Assembly: GCA_900542295.1 (NCBI GenBank)
Contig: UQNJ01000011.1
Location: forward strand, 14,736 to 78,735
Length of the DNA stretch: 64,000 nucleotides
From: an uncultured Eubacteriales bacterium
GTDB taxonomy: Bacteria; Bacillota; Clostridia; Peptostreptococcales; Anaerovoracaceae
Direction: 5' to 3'
Part shown: positions 1 through 9,629 of the stretch, in pieces
Position numbering within the stretch: position 1 is the stretch's first letter
Layout: every line of letters begins with the position of its first letter
Program-made: the position numbers and the translations under genes
Notes under the pieces: generated by a model
What the model saw: only the letters and a program-made list of their open reading frames with translations
Database searches by the model: none
What the model was told of the DNA's origin: nothing

Positions 1-3000
1 ACTATTCTTGCAGAAGATTATTATATCGGAACTGAAGAAGCTCCGGGAATCTTGAGCCACAGCAATTATAGAAGAGGTGGAAAAGAATCCATTGAAATAG
101 TAAGTTCAGATATGGATGAGCCTGTAAGATTCGGAAACAAGAGTCTGAAGCTTAATTACGACTTTAGGGATTGTGGAGAAGTTACAGAAGGTGCATGTAT
201 TGGAACTACAGATGAATTAACTGTACCGGGAGTACCTACAGGTATAGGTTGTTGGGTGTATGCTCCTGAAGGAGTAGGTGTACAGTGGCAAGGCGAAGGT
301 TCTCAGGCAGGATTCTGGCTTAGAGGATATGCAACCGATGGACAAGGTTCTTTAGTGCAATATGACTTTACACTTGAGCCGAAAAAAGTTCAAGGAGACC
401 AGCAGCCGGGAATATACTGGGAAGGCTGGAAATATCTTGAAGCAGACCTTACAGGTTCACAAGCCCCATTTGCAATAAAACCGGGAATGACTTTCAGACT
501 GATGTTTGTTGCAGGAACAAAGATGGGAACAAGAACTGCAAATTCCATATATTTCGATAATCTTCAGTTTGTATATGGAGCCAATGTAGATGACATAGAT
601 GAGCCTTATGTGGCTTCTATGCAGATTAACGGCGCAGAACTTGAAAATAACATGGTTGTAAAGACCAATACTGTTACAATAGATTCCATGCTTAAAGATA
701 AAGATGGAAAATATGCGACAGGAATTGACGACAAGACTGTGAGAATGTACATAGACGGTATCAATGTAGTTGACAATGATAAATATATGTATGCTTACAG
801 CGATGGAGACGACAGAGCACAGCTGTCCGATGTTAAGTTAAAGGATGGAAAACACTCCATAACTATCAAGGCAAAGGACGGCTTCGGTAATGAAGTAAAC
901 GAGACGAGATATTTTACGGTAGATACAGGCTCACAAAACGAGGGCACTTCTGTAAGTATCATACCGGCAACTGAGAAAGCCGTAATAGGTAAGACTATTG
1001 ACTTGCAGATAGTTGCATCTGACGATACAGTTACTCAAAGTACAACTATCTTTAAGCTTGGGAACCAGTTTAAAGATTATAAGGTTAAGTTCTCTGATAA
1101 TTATGAGGGAACTGCTACCTATAATAAATTGGAAAAAACCATTACAATAGACGCAAAACGCAAAGAAACCGCTTCCCCGCTGAGTCTTTGGGACAGGCTT
1201 ACAGGCAATACTGAAACTGTAATAGCAACATTATCTGTAGATGTGCCTGCTAACCTTAAAGAGACAGATAGTTTCACTTATACTGTAAAAGGCGGAAAAT
1301 TTGAGACAGAGCAAGGAGAATATAATACTTATTCAAGCGGCGAACTGAAAGTTGCTGTCGGTTCAGACTATCAAGTTTCTTCCGGTACTGTAATCTTAGG
1401 CGGCAAAGCTGCTGAAATTAAAGTTAAGGATTCTGCCGGAAAACCTGTTGCATCAGTACCTTTGTATATGTCTCAGGATAACAGCCTGATAGGCGAAACT
1501 GATGAAAACGGTGTTCTTAAGACAGATAAATTTAACAAAGAGGGTCTTACAGCAAGCGATTATGTAATTTATGCAAAGGACAAAAACGGAGGTCTGTCAT
1601 TTGAGTATAAGCTTTCGGTATTTGCACCGCAAGGTGAATTAAACGGTATGCCTTACAATGTAAGATTCAATACTGTAGAAAAACTTGCGTCACAAAAGAA
1701 CATTACATGGTTCTCCAACCCTCTCAATGACAAGAAGCAGACAATCAAATACAGGGAGAGCGGAAGCCAAGAGTGGAAAACAGCCGATGCAAAAACTCAG
1801 CAGGTTGATTTTGATACAAGCGGTAATTATATAGTAAATGTAAATGCTGTAAACTTAGAAGGGCTTAAGGCTGATACAACATATGAATATGTTTTAGGTA
1901 CAGATGGAGCAGTTCTTGAAGCGGCAACCTTTAAGACCGGTCAAGAAGGAAAGAAAACCAATGAGTTCTTTATAATAGGCGATATTCAAGACCCTGATAA
2001 GAGCAGAGTTGAAGAAGTTGCAAGGCAATTGGATGCCAAGAATCATAATTATGATTTCGGTATCACCATAGGAGACGCTATAGATCAGGCATCAAACTAT
2101 ACGGACTGGAGCGATCTCGGACAAGTTTTAGGTGCCGATATGTTAGGCGGTACCAATATGGTGAATATCATGGGAAACCATGAATATTACGGAGATCCAA
2201 TTGCGGAAATCGCTTCTGCTATATATAACAATCCTAATACCGATGAAGGCGGATATTATTCATTCGAGTATAATGACGTTTATGTAGCCGTAATTAACTT
2301 CTCAAATACTGCTTCTCCTATTAAGGAGGCAGCAGATTGGCTTGTAAAGGACGCAGAAAAATCAAATGCTACATGGAAGATTCTATGTATGCATCAGCCT
2401 GCATATTACACCAATAACGGTGGTAATGAACCTGTATATGAAGCAATTCCTGACGCAGCGGAAAAAGCAGGCATAGATGCAGTGTTCTCAGGTCATGACC
2501 ACTCATGGGCAGTAACAAATCCGCTTATCGACGACAAGATAGATGAAGAAAACGGTATAGTTTATTACATCGTCGGAGCAGCAGGAAGCAAGAGATATGC
2601 AGCCTCTACTCAAGATAAGTTTGACTACAATACAATATTCAAAAAGGTAGGAGAACCGTTTACAGCAACATACCTTAAAGTTTCATCAGATCAGGATGAA
2701 ATGACAATAAATGTATATGATACAAAAGCAGGTCTTTTAGATACTGTAGTACTCAAGTCCGAGTGCAAGAAAAATGGACATGTACATGTTTACGACCCGG
2801 TTAAGAATGAACTCAGATGTAAAGTTTGTAACAGGACTACAGAAAACTATACCGGAGATGTTTTCGACAAAGATGGAAAAGAATATTATTTGCTGAGCGG
2901 TGAGCGCCAGACAGGCTGGGTTACTGTAGGTACTGAAATGCGTTATTACGATAATAACGGTATCAGAGAGAAAGTTACAAAGGACGAAACACCGTCAACA

Positions 3001-6000
3001 TGTATAATCGACGGATTCTGCATCTACACTTCGGAGTCAGGTGCAACAAAGAGAGTTGACTATATCGATGCAGGCGGACATGAATACGAAGTAAAAGACG
3101 GAAAAGTTATATGTACAAAATGTGGTTGGCAGCAGTTTGAAATGACTGACCTTGAGGTTTCATTAAGCACAAATTTGTACACATATAACGGAGCTGCCAA
3201 GACACCGTATACTACGGCTGTAGACCCTAACGGAAATACTCTCAAAAAGAGACCGCAGCCATATCCTGATTATTATTCTGCATATAAAAACAATGTTGAG
3301 GTAGGAACTGCAACAGTTACACTTACTGCCGCAAAATATGGTACATATGTAGATATGACTTCATGGAGAGGTAATTATAAGGGTTCTGTTACAGTTAAAT
3401 ATGAAATAAGACCTACTGCACCTACCAATGCTAAGGTGGCTTATGAAAACGGCAAGTATGTTCTTATGTGGGATGCTGCTAAATATGCAGATAAATGTGT
3501 TGATGAATATGTTGTTTATCAGTCTGTAAATGGTGGTGAATGGACAGAAGTAGGAACCACAGCAGAAACAAAATACGGAATAACCGTTGATGAAAAGAAC
3601 ACATATGAATATCGTATAGCGTCAAGAAAGCAGGCGAAAGACGGTAAGATTTATGAGTCTGCAACTTATGCTACAGCCAAAACACTATCTATTGATGTGA
3701 AAGTGGGATTCCGTGATGAAGATGCAAAACCTGCGCTGAAGTGGAACACCAACAAGGGTGCCACCTATAATGTATGGCGTTCTACCAAAGAAAATGGTGT
3801 TTACCAGAAAGTATTCTCGACTAAAGGCACTACATATACACATGTATCAGCAGAACCGGGAAGAACATATTATTATAAGGTTGAAGCAAATGCTAACGGA
3901 GCAACTGTATTCAGTGATGTAGTAAGTGTAACTTGTCCATTGAAGTCACCAGCTATTGATAAGATTGAAATCAATAAAGACGGAAAACCAACTCTTAAAT
4001 GGACTGAGGTTAAAGGTGCTGTTCAGTATGATGTATACAGAGCCGATAGCAAAGACGGTGAATATACAAAGATGTTTACTACTAAGGGAACAACTTATAC
4101 AAATACTTCAGCTGAGGCAGGAAAAACTTATTATTATAAAGTTGCTGCAACTTATAATTCAGTAACTTCTTACAGCGGAGTAATGAGTATAACTTGCCCT
4201 ATAGATGCACCCGAACTTGAAAAGATAACTGTCAACAGTGATGGAAAACCTGTAATTAAGTGGAACAGCGCAGATGGAGCATTGTTATACAAAGTATACA
4301 GAGCTGACAGCAAAGATGGTGAATATGTTGAAGTTGCAGCTACCGAAAGTACAACCTATGTTGATACAAATACAATACCTGCAAAAACATATTACTATAA
4401 GATTGAGTCAGTTGCTGGTGAACTCACTGCATTGAGTGGAGTAGAAAGTATAACTTGCCCTATAGATAAGCCTGTTATCGATAAGATTGAACTTAATGGT
4501 GATGGAAATCCTGAGTTCAATTGGAATAAGGTAGAAGGCGCAGTTGAATATAAGGTATATAAGTCTGAAAGTAAAGACGGAAATTATGCTGAAGTTACAG
4601 TTACTGAAGAAACAAGATATGTTGATACTGATATATCACCTGCAAAGACATATTATTACAAAGTCGAAGCAGTAGCTGACAATGTAAAATCATTAAGTGA
4701 TGAAGTAAGTATTACTTGCAGTATTGCATCACCAGTAATAGAAAAGGCAGAACTTAATGAATCAGGAAAACCGGCTCTTAAATGGAACAAAGTAGAAGGA
4801 GCACTTGAGTATAGAGTATATAAATCCGAAAGCAAAGATGGAGAGTACACTCTGACTTTCACAACAAGAGGAAATACTTATACAAATACAGGAGCCAAAG
4901 CAGGTAATGTATATTACTATAAGGTCGAAGCAGTAGCTAATAGTGTGAGCGCTGCAAGTGAAATAGTAAGTGTAACTTGTCCTTTACAGGCACCGGTTAT
5001 TAAAACTGCTGAAACCAATGATTTAGGACAGCCGGTACTAAGCTGGAACAAGGTAAATGGTGCAGCAGTATACGAAGTTTACAGGGCTGAAAGTGAAAAT
5101 AGAGAATACTCTAAGATTGCAGAAGTGACAGCAACAGAATATATAGATGCAAAAGTTGCAGAAAATACAGCTTACTTCTATAAAGTTCGTGCTGTAGGAA
5201 CAAATGTAAATGTGACAGCAGAGAGCAAAGCAATTACTGTTACATCAGGAACAGTTCCTATTGTTTATGACAGAGTAGACGGCAAAAACAGATTTGAAAC
5301 TGCAATTTCATCAGCCGATATGCTAAAGAAGCTTTATGGTATCGAAAAATTCGATAACATAATAGTTGCATCAGGCGATAGTTATGCTGATGCACTTGCA
5401 GGAAGCTATCTTGCAAAGACTAAGAAAGCACCTATACTCTTGGTAAACAATTTTGTTGAACCTCTTGTAAAAGAGTATATTGACAACAATTTGAATTCCG
5501 GAGGTACAGTTTACATTCTCGGCGGAGAAGGAGTAGTTTCAAAGAGATTTGAAGACAGCGTATCAGGCTGCAATGTGAAGAGACTTGGCGGATATGACAG
5601 ATTTGAAACAAACCTTAATATACTTAAAGAAGCAGGTGTAAATGCTGAAGATATTCTTGTATGCTCATCTGAGTCATTTGCAGACAGCCTGTCAGCAGCA
5701 TCTACAGGGAAACCGGTTCTTCTGGTGGATAGAAACTTGAAAGCAAGTCAGAAAGAATATCTTGAAAGTCTTGGTGGCAGAACCTATTACATGATAGGAG
5801 GAACTGCTGTGGTAAGCGAAGAAGTAGAGAAAGAGCTTGCTGCATACGGAACTACTGATAGAATTGCAGGAGCTAACAGATTTGCCACATCAAAAGCTAT
5901 TACAGATAAGTTCTTCTATGAGGGAAGCGATGCTTTGATTATCGCATCAGGAGATGATTTCCCTGACGGACTTACAGGCGGAGCTGTAGCATTAGCTAAA

Positions 6001-6141
6001 CAGGCACCTATTATACTGGTTAACGATATGAATATTGCAGGAGCAAATGCATATGCTGAACGCTTTGGCATTAATCAGCTGATAATAATCGGAGGTAATG
6101 GGGCCGTAAGTGATTCAATAGTAGAAAATATTATTAAATAG
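1..6141 (+). CDS. Giant surface protein: metallophosphoesterase, Fn3 repeats and three CWB2 wall-binding repeats (5' end outside window)
   Basis: The frame is open from base 1, so the true start lies upstream; 2046 residues are visible, numbered here from the first visible codon. In order: a beta-sandwich, carbohydrate-binding-like region (about 20-190); Ig/Fn3-like segments; a calcineurin-type metallophosphoesterase (about 655-900) with its metal motifs visible (GDIQD at 660, GD near 691, GNHE near 725, a lone His near 798, GHDH at 831-834); two CxxC pairs (near 940 and 1038) flanking a GW..YY choline-binding-like stretch; one Fn3 plus six tandem Fn3 units of about 87 residues; three CWB2 modules (about 1755 to the end). 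CWB2 repeats hold proteins non-covalently to wall polymers in clostridia. The Fn3-before-phosphoesterase order resembles purple acid phosphatases. The missing N-terminus could hold another enzyme domain such as a phosphodiester glycosidase; that is a guess. The substrate is unknown. Confidence 0.85.
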   Translation, partial: TILAEDYYIGTEEAPGILSHSNYRRGGKESIEIVSSDMDEPVRFGNKSLKLNYDFRDCGEVTEGACIGTTDELTVPGVPTGIGCWVYAPEGVGVQWQGEGSQAGFWLRGYATDGQGSLVQYDFTLEPKKVQGDQQPGIYWEGWKYLEADLTGSQAPFAIKPGMTFRLMFVAGTKMGTRTANSIYFDNLQFVYGANVDDIDEPYVASMQINGAELENNMVVKTNTVTIDSMLKDKDGKYATGIDDKTVRMYIDGINVVDNDKYMYAYSDGDDRAQLSDVKLKDGKHSITIKAKDGFGNEVNETRYFTVDTGSQNEGTSVSIIPATEKAVIGKTIDLQIVASDDTVTQSTTIFKLGNQFKDYKVKFSDNYEGTATYNKLEKTITIDAKRKETASPLSLWDRLTGNTETVIATLSVDVPANLKETDSFTYTVKGGKFETEQGEYNTYSSGELKVAVGSDYQVSSGTVILGGKAAEIKVKDSAGKPVASVPLYMSQDNSLIGETDENGVLKTDKFNKEGLTASDYVIYAKDKNGGLSFEYKLSVFAPQGELNGMPYNVRFNTVEKLASQKNITWFSNPLNDKKQTIKYRESGSQEWKTADAKTQQVDFDTSGNYIVNVNAVNLEGLKADTTYEYVLGTDGAVLEAATFKTGQEGKKTNEFFIIGDIQDPDKSRVEEVARQLDAKNHNYDFGITIGDAIDQASNYTDWSDLGQVLGADMLGGTNMVNIMGNHEYYGDPIAEIASAIYNNPNTDEGGYYSFEYNDVYVAVINFSNTASPIKEAADWLVKDAEKSNATWKILCMHQPAYYTNNGGNEPVYEAIPDAAEKAGIDAVFSGHDHSWAVTNPLIDDKIDEENGIVYYIVGAAGSKRYAASTQDKFDYNTIFKKVGEPFTATYLKVSSDQDEMTINVYDTKAGLLDTVVLKSECKKNGHVHVYDPVKNELRCKVCNRTTENYTGDVFDKDGKEYYLLSGERQTGWVTVGTEMRYYDNNGIREKVTKDETPSTCIIDGFCIYTSESGATKRVDYIDAGGHEYEVKDGKVICTKCGWQQFEMTDLEVSLSTNLYTYNGAAKTPYTTAVDPNGNTLKKRPQPYPDYYSAYKNNVEVGTATVTLTAAKYGTYVDMTSWRGNYKGSVTVKYEIRPTAPTNAKVAYENGKYVLMWDAAKYADKCVDEYVVYQSVNGGEWTEVGTTAETKYGITVDEKNTYEYRIASRKQAKDGKIYESATYATAKTLSIDVKVGFRDEDAKPALKWNTNKGATYNVWRSTKENGVYQKVFSTKGTTYTHVSAEPGRTYYYKVEANANGATVFSDVVSVTCPLKSPAIDKIEINKDGKPTLKWTEVKGAVQYDVYRADSKDGEYTKMFTTKGTTYTNTSAEAGKTYYYKVAATYNSVTSYSGVMSITCPIDAPELEKITVNSDGKPVIKWNSADGALLYKVYRADSKDGEYVEVAATESTTYVDTNTIPAKTYYYKIESVAGELTALSGVESITCPIDKPVIDKIELNGDGNPEFNWNKVEGAVEYKVYKSESKDGNYAEVTVTEETRYVDTDISPAKTYYYKVEAVADNVKSLSDEVSITCSIASPVIEKAELNESGKPALKWNKVEGALEYRVYKSESKDGEYTLTFTTRGNTYTNTGAKAGNVYYYKVEAVANSVSAASEIVSVTCPLQAPVIKTAETNDLGQPVLSWNKVNGAAVYEVYRAESENREYSKIAEVTATEYIDAKVAENTAYFYKVRAVGTNVNVTAESKAITVTSGTVPIVYDRVDGKNRFETAISSADMLKKLYGIEKFDNIIVASGDSYADALAGSYLAKTKKAPILLVNNFVEPLVKEYIDNNLNSGGTVYILGGEGVVSKRFEDSVSGCNVKRLGGYDRFETNLNILKEAGVNAEDILVCSSESFADSLSAASTGKPVLLVDRNLKASQKEYLESLGGRTYYMIGGTAVVSEEVEKELAAYGTTDRIAGANRFATSKAITDKFFYEGSDALIIASGDDFPDGLTGGAVALAKQAPIILVNDMNIAGANAYAERFGINQLIIIGGNGAVSDSIVENIIK

Positions 6142-6172
6142 TTTTTAGCGCTTTGTGCTAAGAAATATTATT

Positions 6173-6210
6173 GGGGGGGGGTAGTGATACTATCTTACCC
6201 CCCTGTTTTC
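6173..6210 (+). repeat. Nine-G tract with facing six-C tract (hairpin)
   Basis: Nine consecutive G residues (6173-6181) are followed after a short A/T-rich loop by six C residues (6198-6203), giving a stem of about eight pairs (GGGGGGTA with TACCCCCC) followed by TGTTTTC. It lies between the two CWB2 genes, just upstream of the ribosome binding site of the second. It could act as a weak terminator, and the G run is long enough to be prone to slippage. Confidence 0.6.
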
Positions 6211-6233
6211 AACAAGTAAGAAAGGAGAATTTA

Positions 6234-8870
6234 ATGAAGAAGAGATTCAATCGGGGTACAAAAAAGATTGTGGTTTCAGTTCTGATTGCGGCAATGATTT
6301 TTTCATTTGTGCCGGTCAGCTATAATACAGCTTCTGCCGAAACAGTACCTGATTATGATGTTGAAAAAGCAGTTAATTATGCAAAAGCTCATTATGATGA
6401 CGGCGGTACAGTTTTAGAGCCTGGCAGAGAAGATTGTACCCAGTTTGTAAGAGAGTGCTTTGAAGCTGGAGGAGTACCTAAGGATGAAAATCGTGTTGGT
6501 TATGACGATGGCAAGCCATATGGTTACAATGTTGATGACTATATGTATTATCTTGTTAATAACGGATATGCAGAGGTGCATGATATTAAAACTGAAAAAC
6601 AAGAATGGTCAAATCCACAGTGGTATGTAAGAGCAGAAAGTAATAAAGATGTATTGTCCGTAGGTGATGGTGTAATCTATTACTGTACGAATTGTAATAT
6701 GTATTATCATATGTCTATAGTTACAGGAATAGATGAAAAAGGTTTTGCTCTTTACCATGCCCAAAATTCATCGGTCGGAGGCGAACCGCTTTGCCTGATT
6801 GATTGTTCAAAATGTGGTTCAAAAAGGGAAAATGTAAAACTTTATTCAATGCACATTACTTCACCTCAAAATGGTTATGATACAGAATATAATGATATAA
6901 CTGTATCAAATGTCAAGGCTCTAAGAACCGGAAATGGTCAGATTACCATAAGTTGGGATAAAGTAAAAGATGCAGCAGGATATAAGCTTTTTATCAAAAA
7001 TGGTAAGAACAGTGTATATAATGAATTAACTGATATAAAAGAAAATATTTATGTACATACGGAAGATAAAGTAGGGGAAGCATATTATTTTGCTGTAAGA
7101 CCTTATTTCAAAAAAGATGGTAAGACATATGTGGGAAAACTTAGTAATACAGCTTACAACAATGAATATTTACTTGCGCCTACCGGAGTTAGAGCAGTAC
7201 TCGATTCAGAAACAGGCACTGTAAAACTTACTTGGAATAAGGTATTTGGGGCAGATTCTTACGAAGTATACAGAGCTTATGGAGAAAATGGCAGTTACGA
7301 AAAGATTTATGAAAACACCGGGACTACATTCAACACTTCAAAACTGCTGCCCGGAAATACATATTCTTTTAAGGTGAAAGCAATAAACAAGAGGAATGCG
7401 AACGGGAATTCCCCGCTCAGTGAAGCAGCTGTAATTAAGACTGATAATCTTAAAAAGGTTGATGTTAAAACTCAGATAAAAGATAAGGGAATTTATATTA
7501 CATGGAATAGGGTTAAGTATGCGGATCGTTTTGAACTTTATAAGTCAACTGATATAAATGGACCTTATGAAAAAATCAGTGCAAATACAGGAACAACTTT
7601 TACAACAAATAATGTTAAGGCAGGTCAGGTATATTATTTTAAGGTAAAGGCTATAAATGATAAAAACCCTAATGCCTCATCAGTAAGCACACCTGTTGCC
7701 CAAATAGCCAAGTTGTCGTCTGCATCAGTCAAAGCAACAAATGACAGCGCTGGCAGACCTGTCATTTCGTGGGGTAAGGTTACAGGAGCCGACTCTTATG
7801 AAGTGTACAGATCAGCAAGTGAAAACGGCACATATACAAAAGTTTATACCTCATCGTCAGTAAACTTTACAGATACATCCGCTGTTAAGGGTCAGACTTA
7901 TTATTATAAAGTTAAAGCTGTAAGTAAACTTGACGAAAATGCGTCTTCTGAAAGTAGCATCGTGTCTGCTGTATGTAAAGCTGAGAGTGCTGCCGTAGAA
8001 AGGTTTGCAGGTAATAACAGATATGCAACCGCAATGGCAGTTGCTGATTCTTTGAAAAAAGCTCAGGGCATAGACAAGTTTGACAGCGTTATAGTAGCCT
8101 ATGGAGACAATTATGCGGATGCTCTTGCAGGAAGCTACCTTGCAAAAGTAAAAAATGCACCGATTCTTGTTGTGAATGAATATGCAGAAACCGGTGTAAA
8201 ACAGTACATAGACAAAAATGTAAAGAAAAACGGAAATGTATATCTTTTAGGCGGAGAAGGTGTAGTGTCAAAGAGATTTGAAAACAGTCTAACAGGTTAT
8301 AATGTAAAGAGACTTGGAGGATCAGACAGATTTGCAACTAACCTTAACATACTCAAAGAGGCAGGAGTTAAAAACGAAGATATTTTAGTATGTTCAGCAT
8401 TTTCATTCGCAGACAGTCTATCGGCATCAGCAGTAGGAAAGCCTATCTTACTGGTTGATTCCAGCTTGACTTCTGCACAGAAAGCTTACCTGAACGGCCT
8501 GTCAAGTCAGAATTACTATTTGATTGGCGGTACCGGAGCAGTGACTGAGAAAGTAAAGTCAGAAATAGGCAAGTATGGAAAAGTCTCACGTGTTTCAGGT
8601 GACAACAGATATGCTACATCTAAAGCTATAGCAGATAAATTTTTCCCTGACGGAAGCAGCAGTATAGTTATAGCATCGGGTGATGACTTCCCTGACGGAC
8701 TGACGGGAGGACCTCTTGCAATGGCTAAATCTGCACCTTTGTTCCTGGTTAACTCCGGAAACACAGGTAATGCAAAAGCCTATGTTGCAAACAACAAAGC
8801 AGGTCTTATAAACGTTGTCGGCGGAACCGGTGTTGTTCCTGATAAAATAGTAAATGATATAATAGGATAA
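6234..8870 (+). CDS. Secreted amidase-like (NlpC/P60 or CHAP superfamily) protein with Fn3 and three CWB2 repeats
   Basis: The start is set by ATG 6234, six bases after AAAGGAG at 6221-6227; an in-frame TTG farther upstream lies in the G tract and is rejected. The 878-residue product begins with a Lys/Arg-rich, hydrophobic signal peptide ending near residue 35. Residues about 40-220 look like a papain-fold amidase (Amidase_6/CHAP type): a DCTQF motif puts the candidate nucleophile at Cys68, His159 sits in YYHMSIV, and an Asn follows in HAQNS. Four Fn3 modules (about 222-582) and three CWB2 modules (about 585-878) follow. The likely role is wall-bound peptidoglycan or peptide amide hydrolysis; the substrate is unproven. 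The CWB2 block is closely similar to that of the preceding gene, so the pair looks like paralogues by module sharing. Confidence 0.85.
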   Translation: MKKRFNRGTKKIVVSVLIAAMIFSFVPVSYNTASAETVPDYDVEKAVNYAKAHYDDGGTVLEPGREDCTQFVRECFEAGGVPKDENRVGYDDGKPYGYNVDDYMYYLVNNGYAEVHDIKTEKQEWSNPQWYVRAESNKDVLSVGDGVIYYCTNCNMYYHMSIVTGIDEKGFALYHAQNSSVGGEPLCLIDCSKCGSKRENVKLYSMHITSPQNGYDTEYNDITVSNVKALRTGNGQITISWDKVKDAAGYKLFIKNGKNSVYNELTDIKENIYVHTEDKVGEAYYFAVRPYFKKDGKTYVGKLSNTAYNNEYLLAPTGVRAVLDSETGTVKLTWNKVFGADSYEVYRAYGENGSYEKIYENTGTTFNTSKLLPGNTYSFKVKAINKRNANGNSPLSEAAVIKTDNLKKVDVKTQIKDKGIYITWNRVKYADRFELYKSTDINGPYEKISANTGTTFTTNNVKAGQVYYFKVKAINDKNPNASSVSTPVAQIAKLSSASVKATNDSAGRPVISWGKVTGADSYEVYRSASENGTYTKVYTSSSVNFTDTSAVKGQTYYYKVKAVSKLDENASSESSIVSAVCKAESAAVERFAGNNRYATAMAVADSLKKAQGIDKFDSVIVAYGDNYADALAGSYLAKVKNAPILVVNEYAETGVKQYIDKNVKKNGNVYLLGGEGVVSKRFENSLTGYNVKRLGGSDRFATNLNILKEAGVKNEDILVCSAFSFADSLSASAVGKPILLVDSSLTSAQKAYLNGLSSQNYYLIGGTGAVTEKVKSEIGKYGKVSRVSGDNRYATSKAIADKFFPDGSSSIVIASGDDFPDGLTGGPLAMAKSAPLFLVNSGNTGNAKAYVANNKAGLINVVGGTGVVPDKIVNDIIG

Positions 8871-8881
8871 CGGTTGAAATT

Positions 8882-8943
8882 AAGAAACGGTAAACTAAAT
8901 GTTATAGCAATAACATTGTGGGAATACCGTTTCTTTTTTTTTT
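8882..8943 (+). terminator. Compound intrinsic terminator
   Basis: An 11-bp outer stem (AAGAAACGGTA 8882-8892 with TACCGTTTCTT 8925-8935) encloses a perfect 8-bp hairpin (AATGTTAT 8898-8905 with ATAACATT 8910-8917) and is followed by a T tract. It closes the CWB2 gene pair. Confidence 0.85.
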
Positions 8944-9192
8944 GTGGATTTTGCCGTCATGCATAAGTGCGTACCCAAAATCAATAATGAGCAGGCAGGT
9001 ATTTTATGGCACTTTACATGCCTGAATCAAAAATTACATGGCATACAATTTTGCAGGAAGACAAGAGCACATCTCGCAGAACCTTTTGTCTAAGAAATCA
9101 AAATCAAAGGCTTAACCGGTGTGATTTTTCAATAAATTGTGTCAGTAAGCTGTGAAATTTAATGGTTTGATTCTGAAATTTGCAACAAGTGC
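8944..9192. other. Intergenic stretch with no recognised feature
   Basis: About 250 bases between the compound terminator and the GntR promoter. I see no convincing reading frame with a ribosome binding site, no RNA motif and no repeat. Short complementary words such as GGCATG and CATGCC occur but do not build a clear structure. Confidence 0.5.
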
Positions 9193-9222
9193 TTGACAGT
9201 GTACTATTACACATGGTACACT
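9193..9222 (+). promoter_or_regulatory. SigA-type promoter with overlapping GntR/YtrA operator
   Basis: TTGACA (9193-9198), an 18-base spacer and TACACT (9217-9222). An inverted repeat with GTGTAC at 9199-9204 and GTACAC at 9216-9221 fills the spacer and touches the -10; the arms extend to nine bases with one mismatch. The next gene encodes a GntR-family regulator, so autorepression at this site is the simple reading. Confidence 0.75.
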
Positions 9223-9245
9223 TAAACTGAAAAGGGAGGTAAGCT

Positions 9246-9629
9246 ATGTTTGTACTTGATTTGCGTAACAACAAATCAATATATGACCAGATAGTAGACA
9301 AGTTCAAAGAGCTTATAATGATAGGCGAGATGGATACAGGAGAAAAGATGCCTTCGGTGAGAGAACTCTCACGAACGCTTGGGGTTAATCCCAATACAAT
9401 CCAAAAGGCCTACAGAGAACTTGAGCGTCAGGGATATATATATACGACAACGGGAGTGGGGACCTTTGTTGCCGATAAGCGAAGTATTTCGCCTGACGAG
9501 GAGGCTTTGAACAAGGCGAAGAACGGAATAGGGGGGTCGTTCAATGAATTACTTTATCTTGGACTTAGCTACGATGAAGCTTACAAAATTGCGATTGATG
9601 TAATCGAAGAAAGGAAGAAGGACCTGTGA
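9246..9629 (+). CDS. GntR-family transcriptional regulator, YtrA subfamily
   Basis: 127 residues, GTG/ATG-region start at ATG 9246 behind GGGAGGT. The N-terminal winged helix-turn-helix carries the family signature (SVRELSRTLGVNPNTIQKAY, residues about 37-56); the C-terminal part is a short helical dimerisation segment, the hallmark of the YtrA subfamily. These proteins typically repress the ABC transporter operon they head, responding to cell-envelope stress in Bacillus. Here the stop overlaps the GTG start of the ABC ATPase gene, and an inverted repeat sits on its promoter, which fits autoregulation of a three-gene operon. Confidence 0.9.
   Translation: MFVLDLRNNKSIYDQIVDKFKELIMIGEMDTGEKMPSVRELSRTLGVNPNTIQKAYRELERQGYIYTTTGVGTFVADKRSISPDEEALNKAKNGIGGSFNELLYLGLSYDEAYKIAIDVIEERKKDL

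Noticed and set aside
3693..5250. Regularly spaced repeats considered as a CRISPR-like array
   Set aside because: The units are 250-264 bases, in frame and encode Fn3 modules; no short direct repeats with unique spacers occur in the window.
6171..6233. Earlier TTG start for the amidase-CWB2 protein
   Set aside because: The extension is encoded by the G tract hairpin and lacks a ribosome binding site; ATG 6234 has one and opens a good signal peptide.
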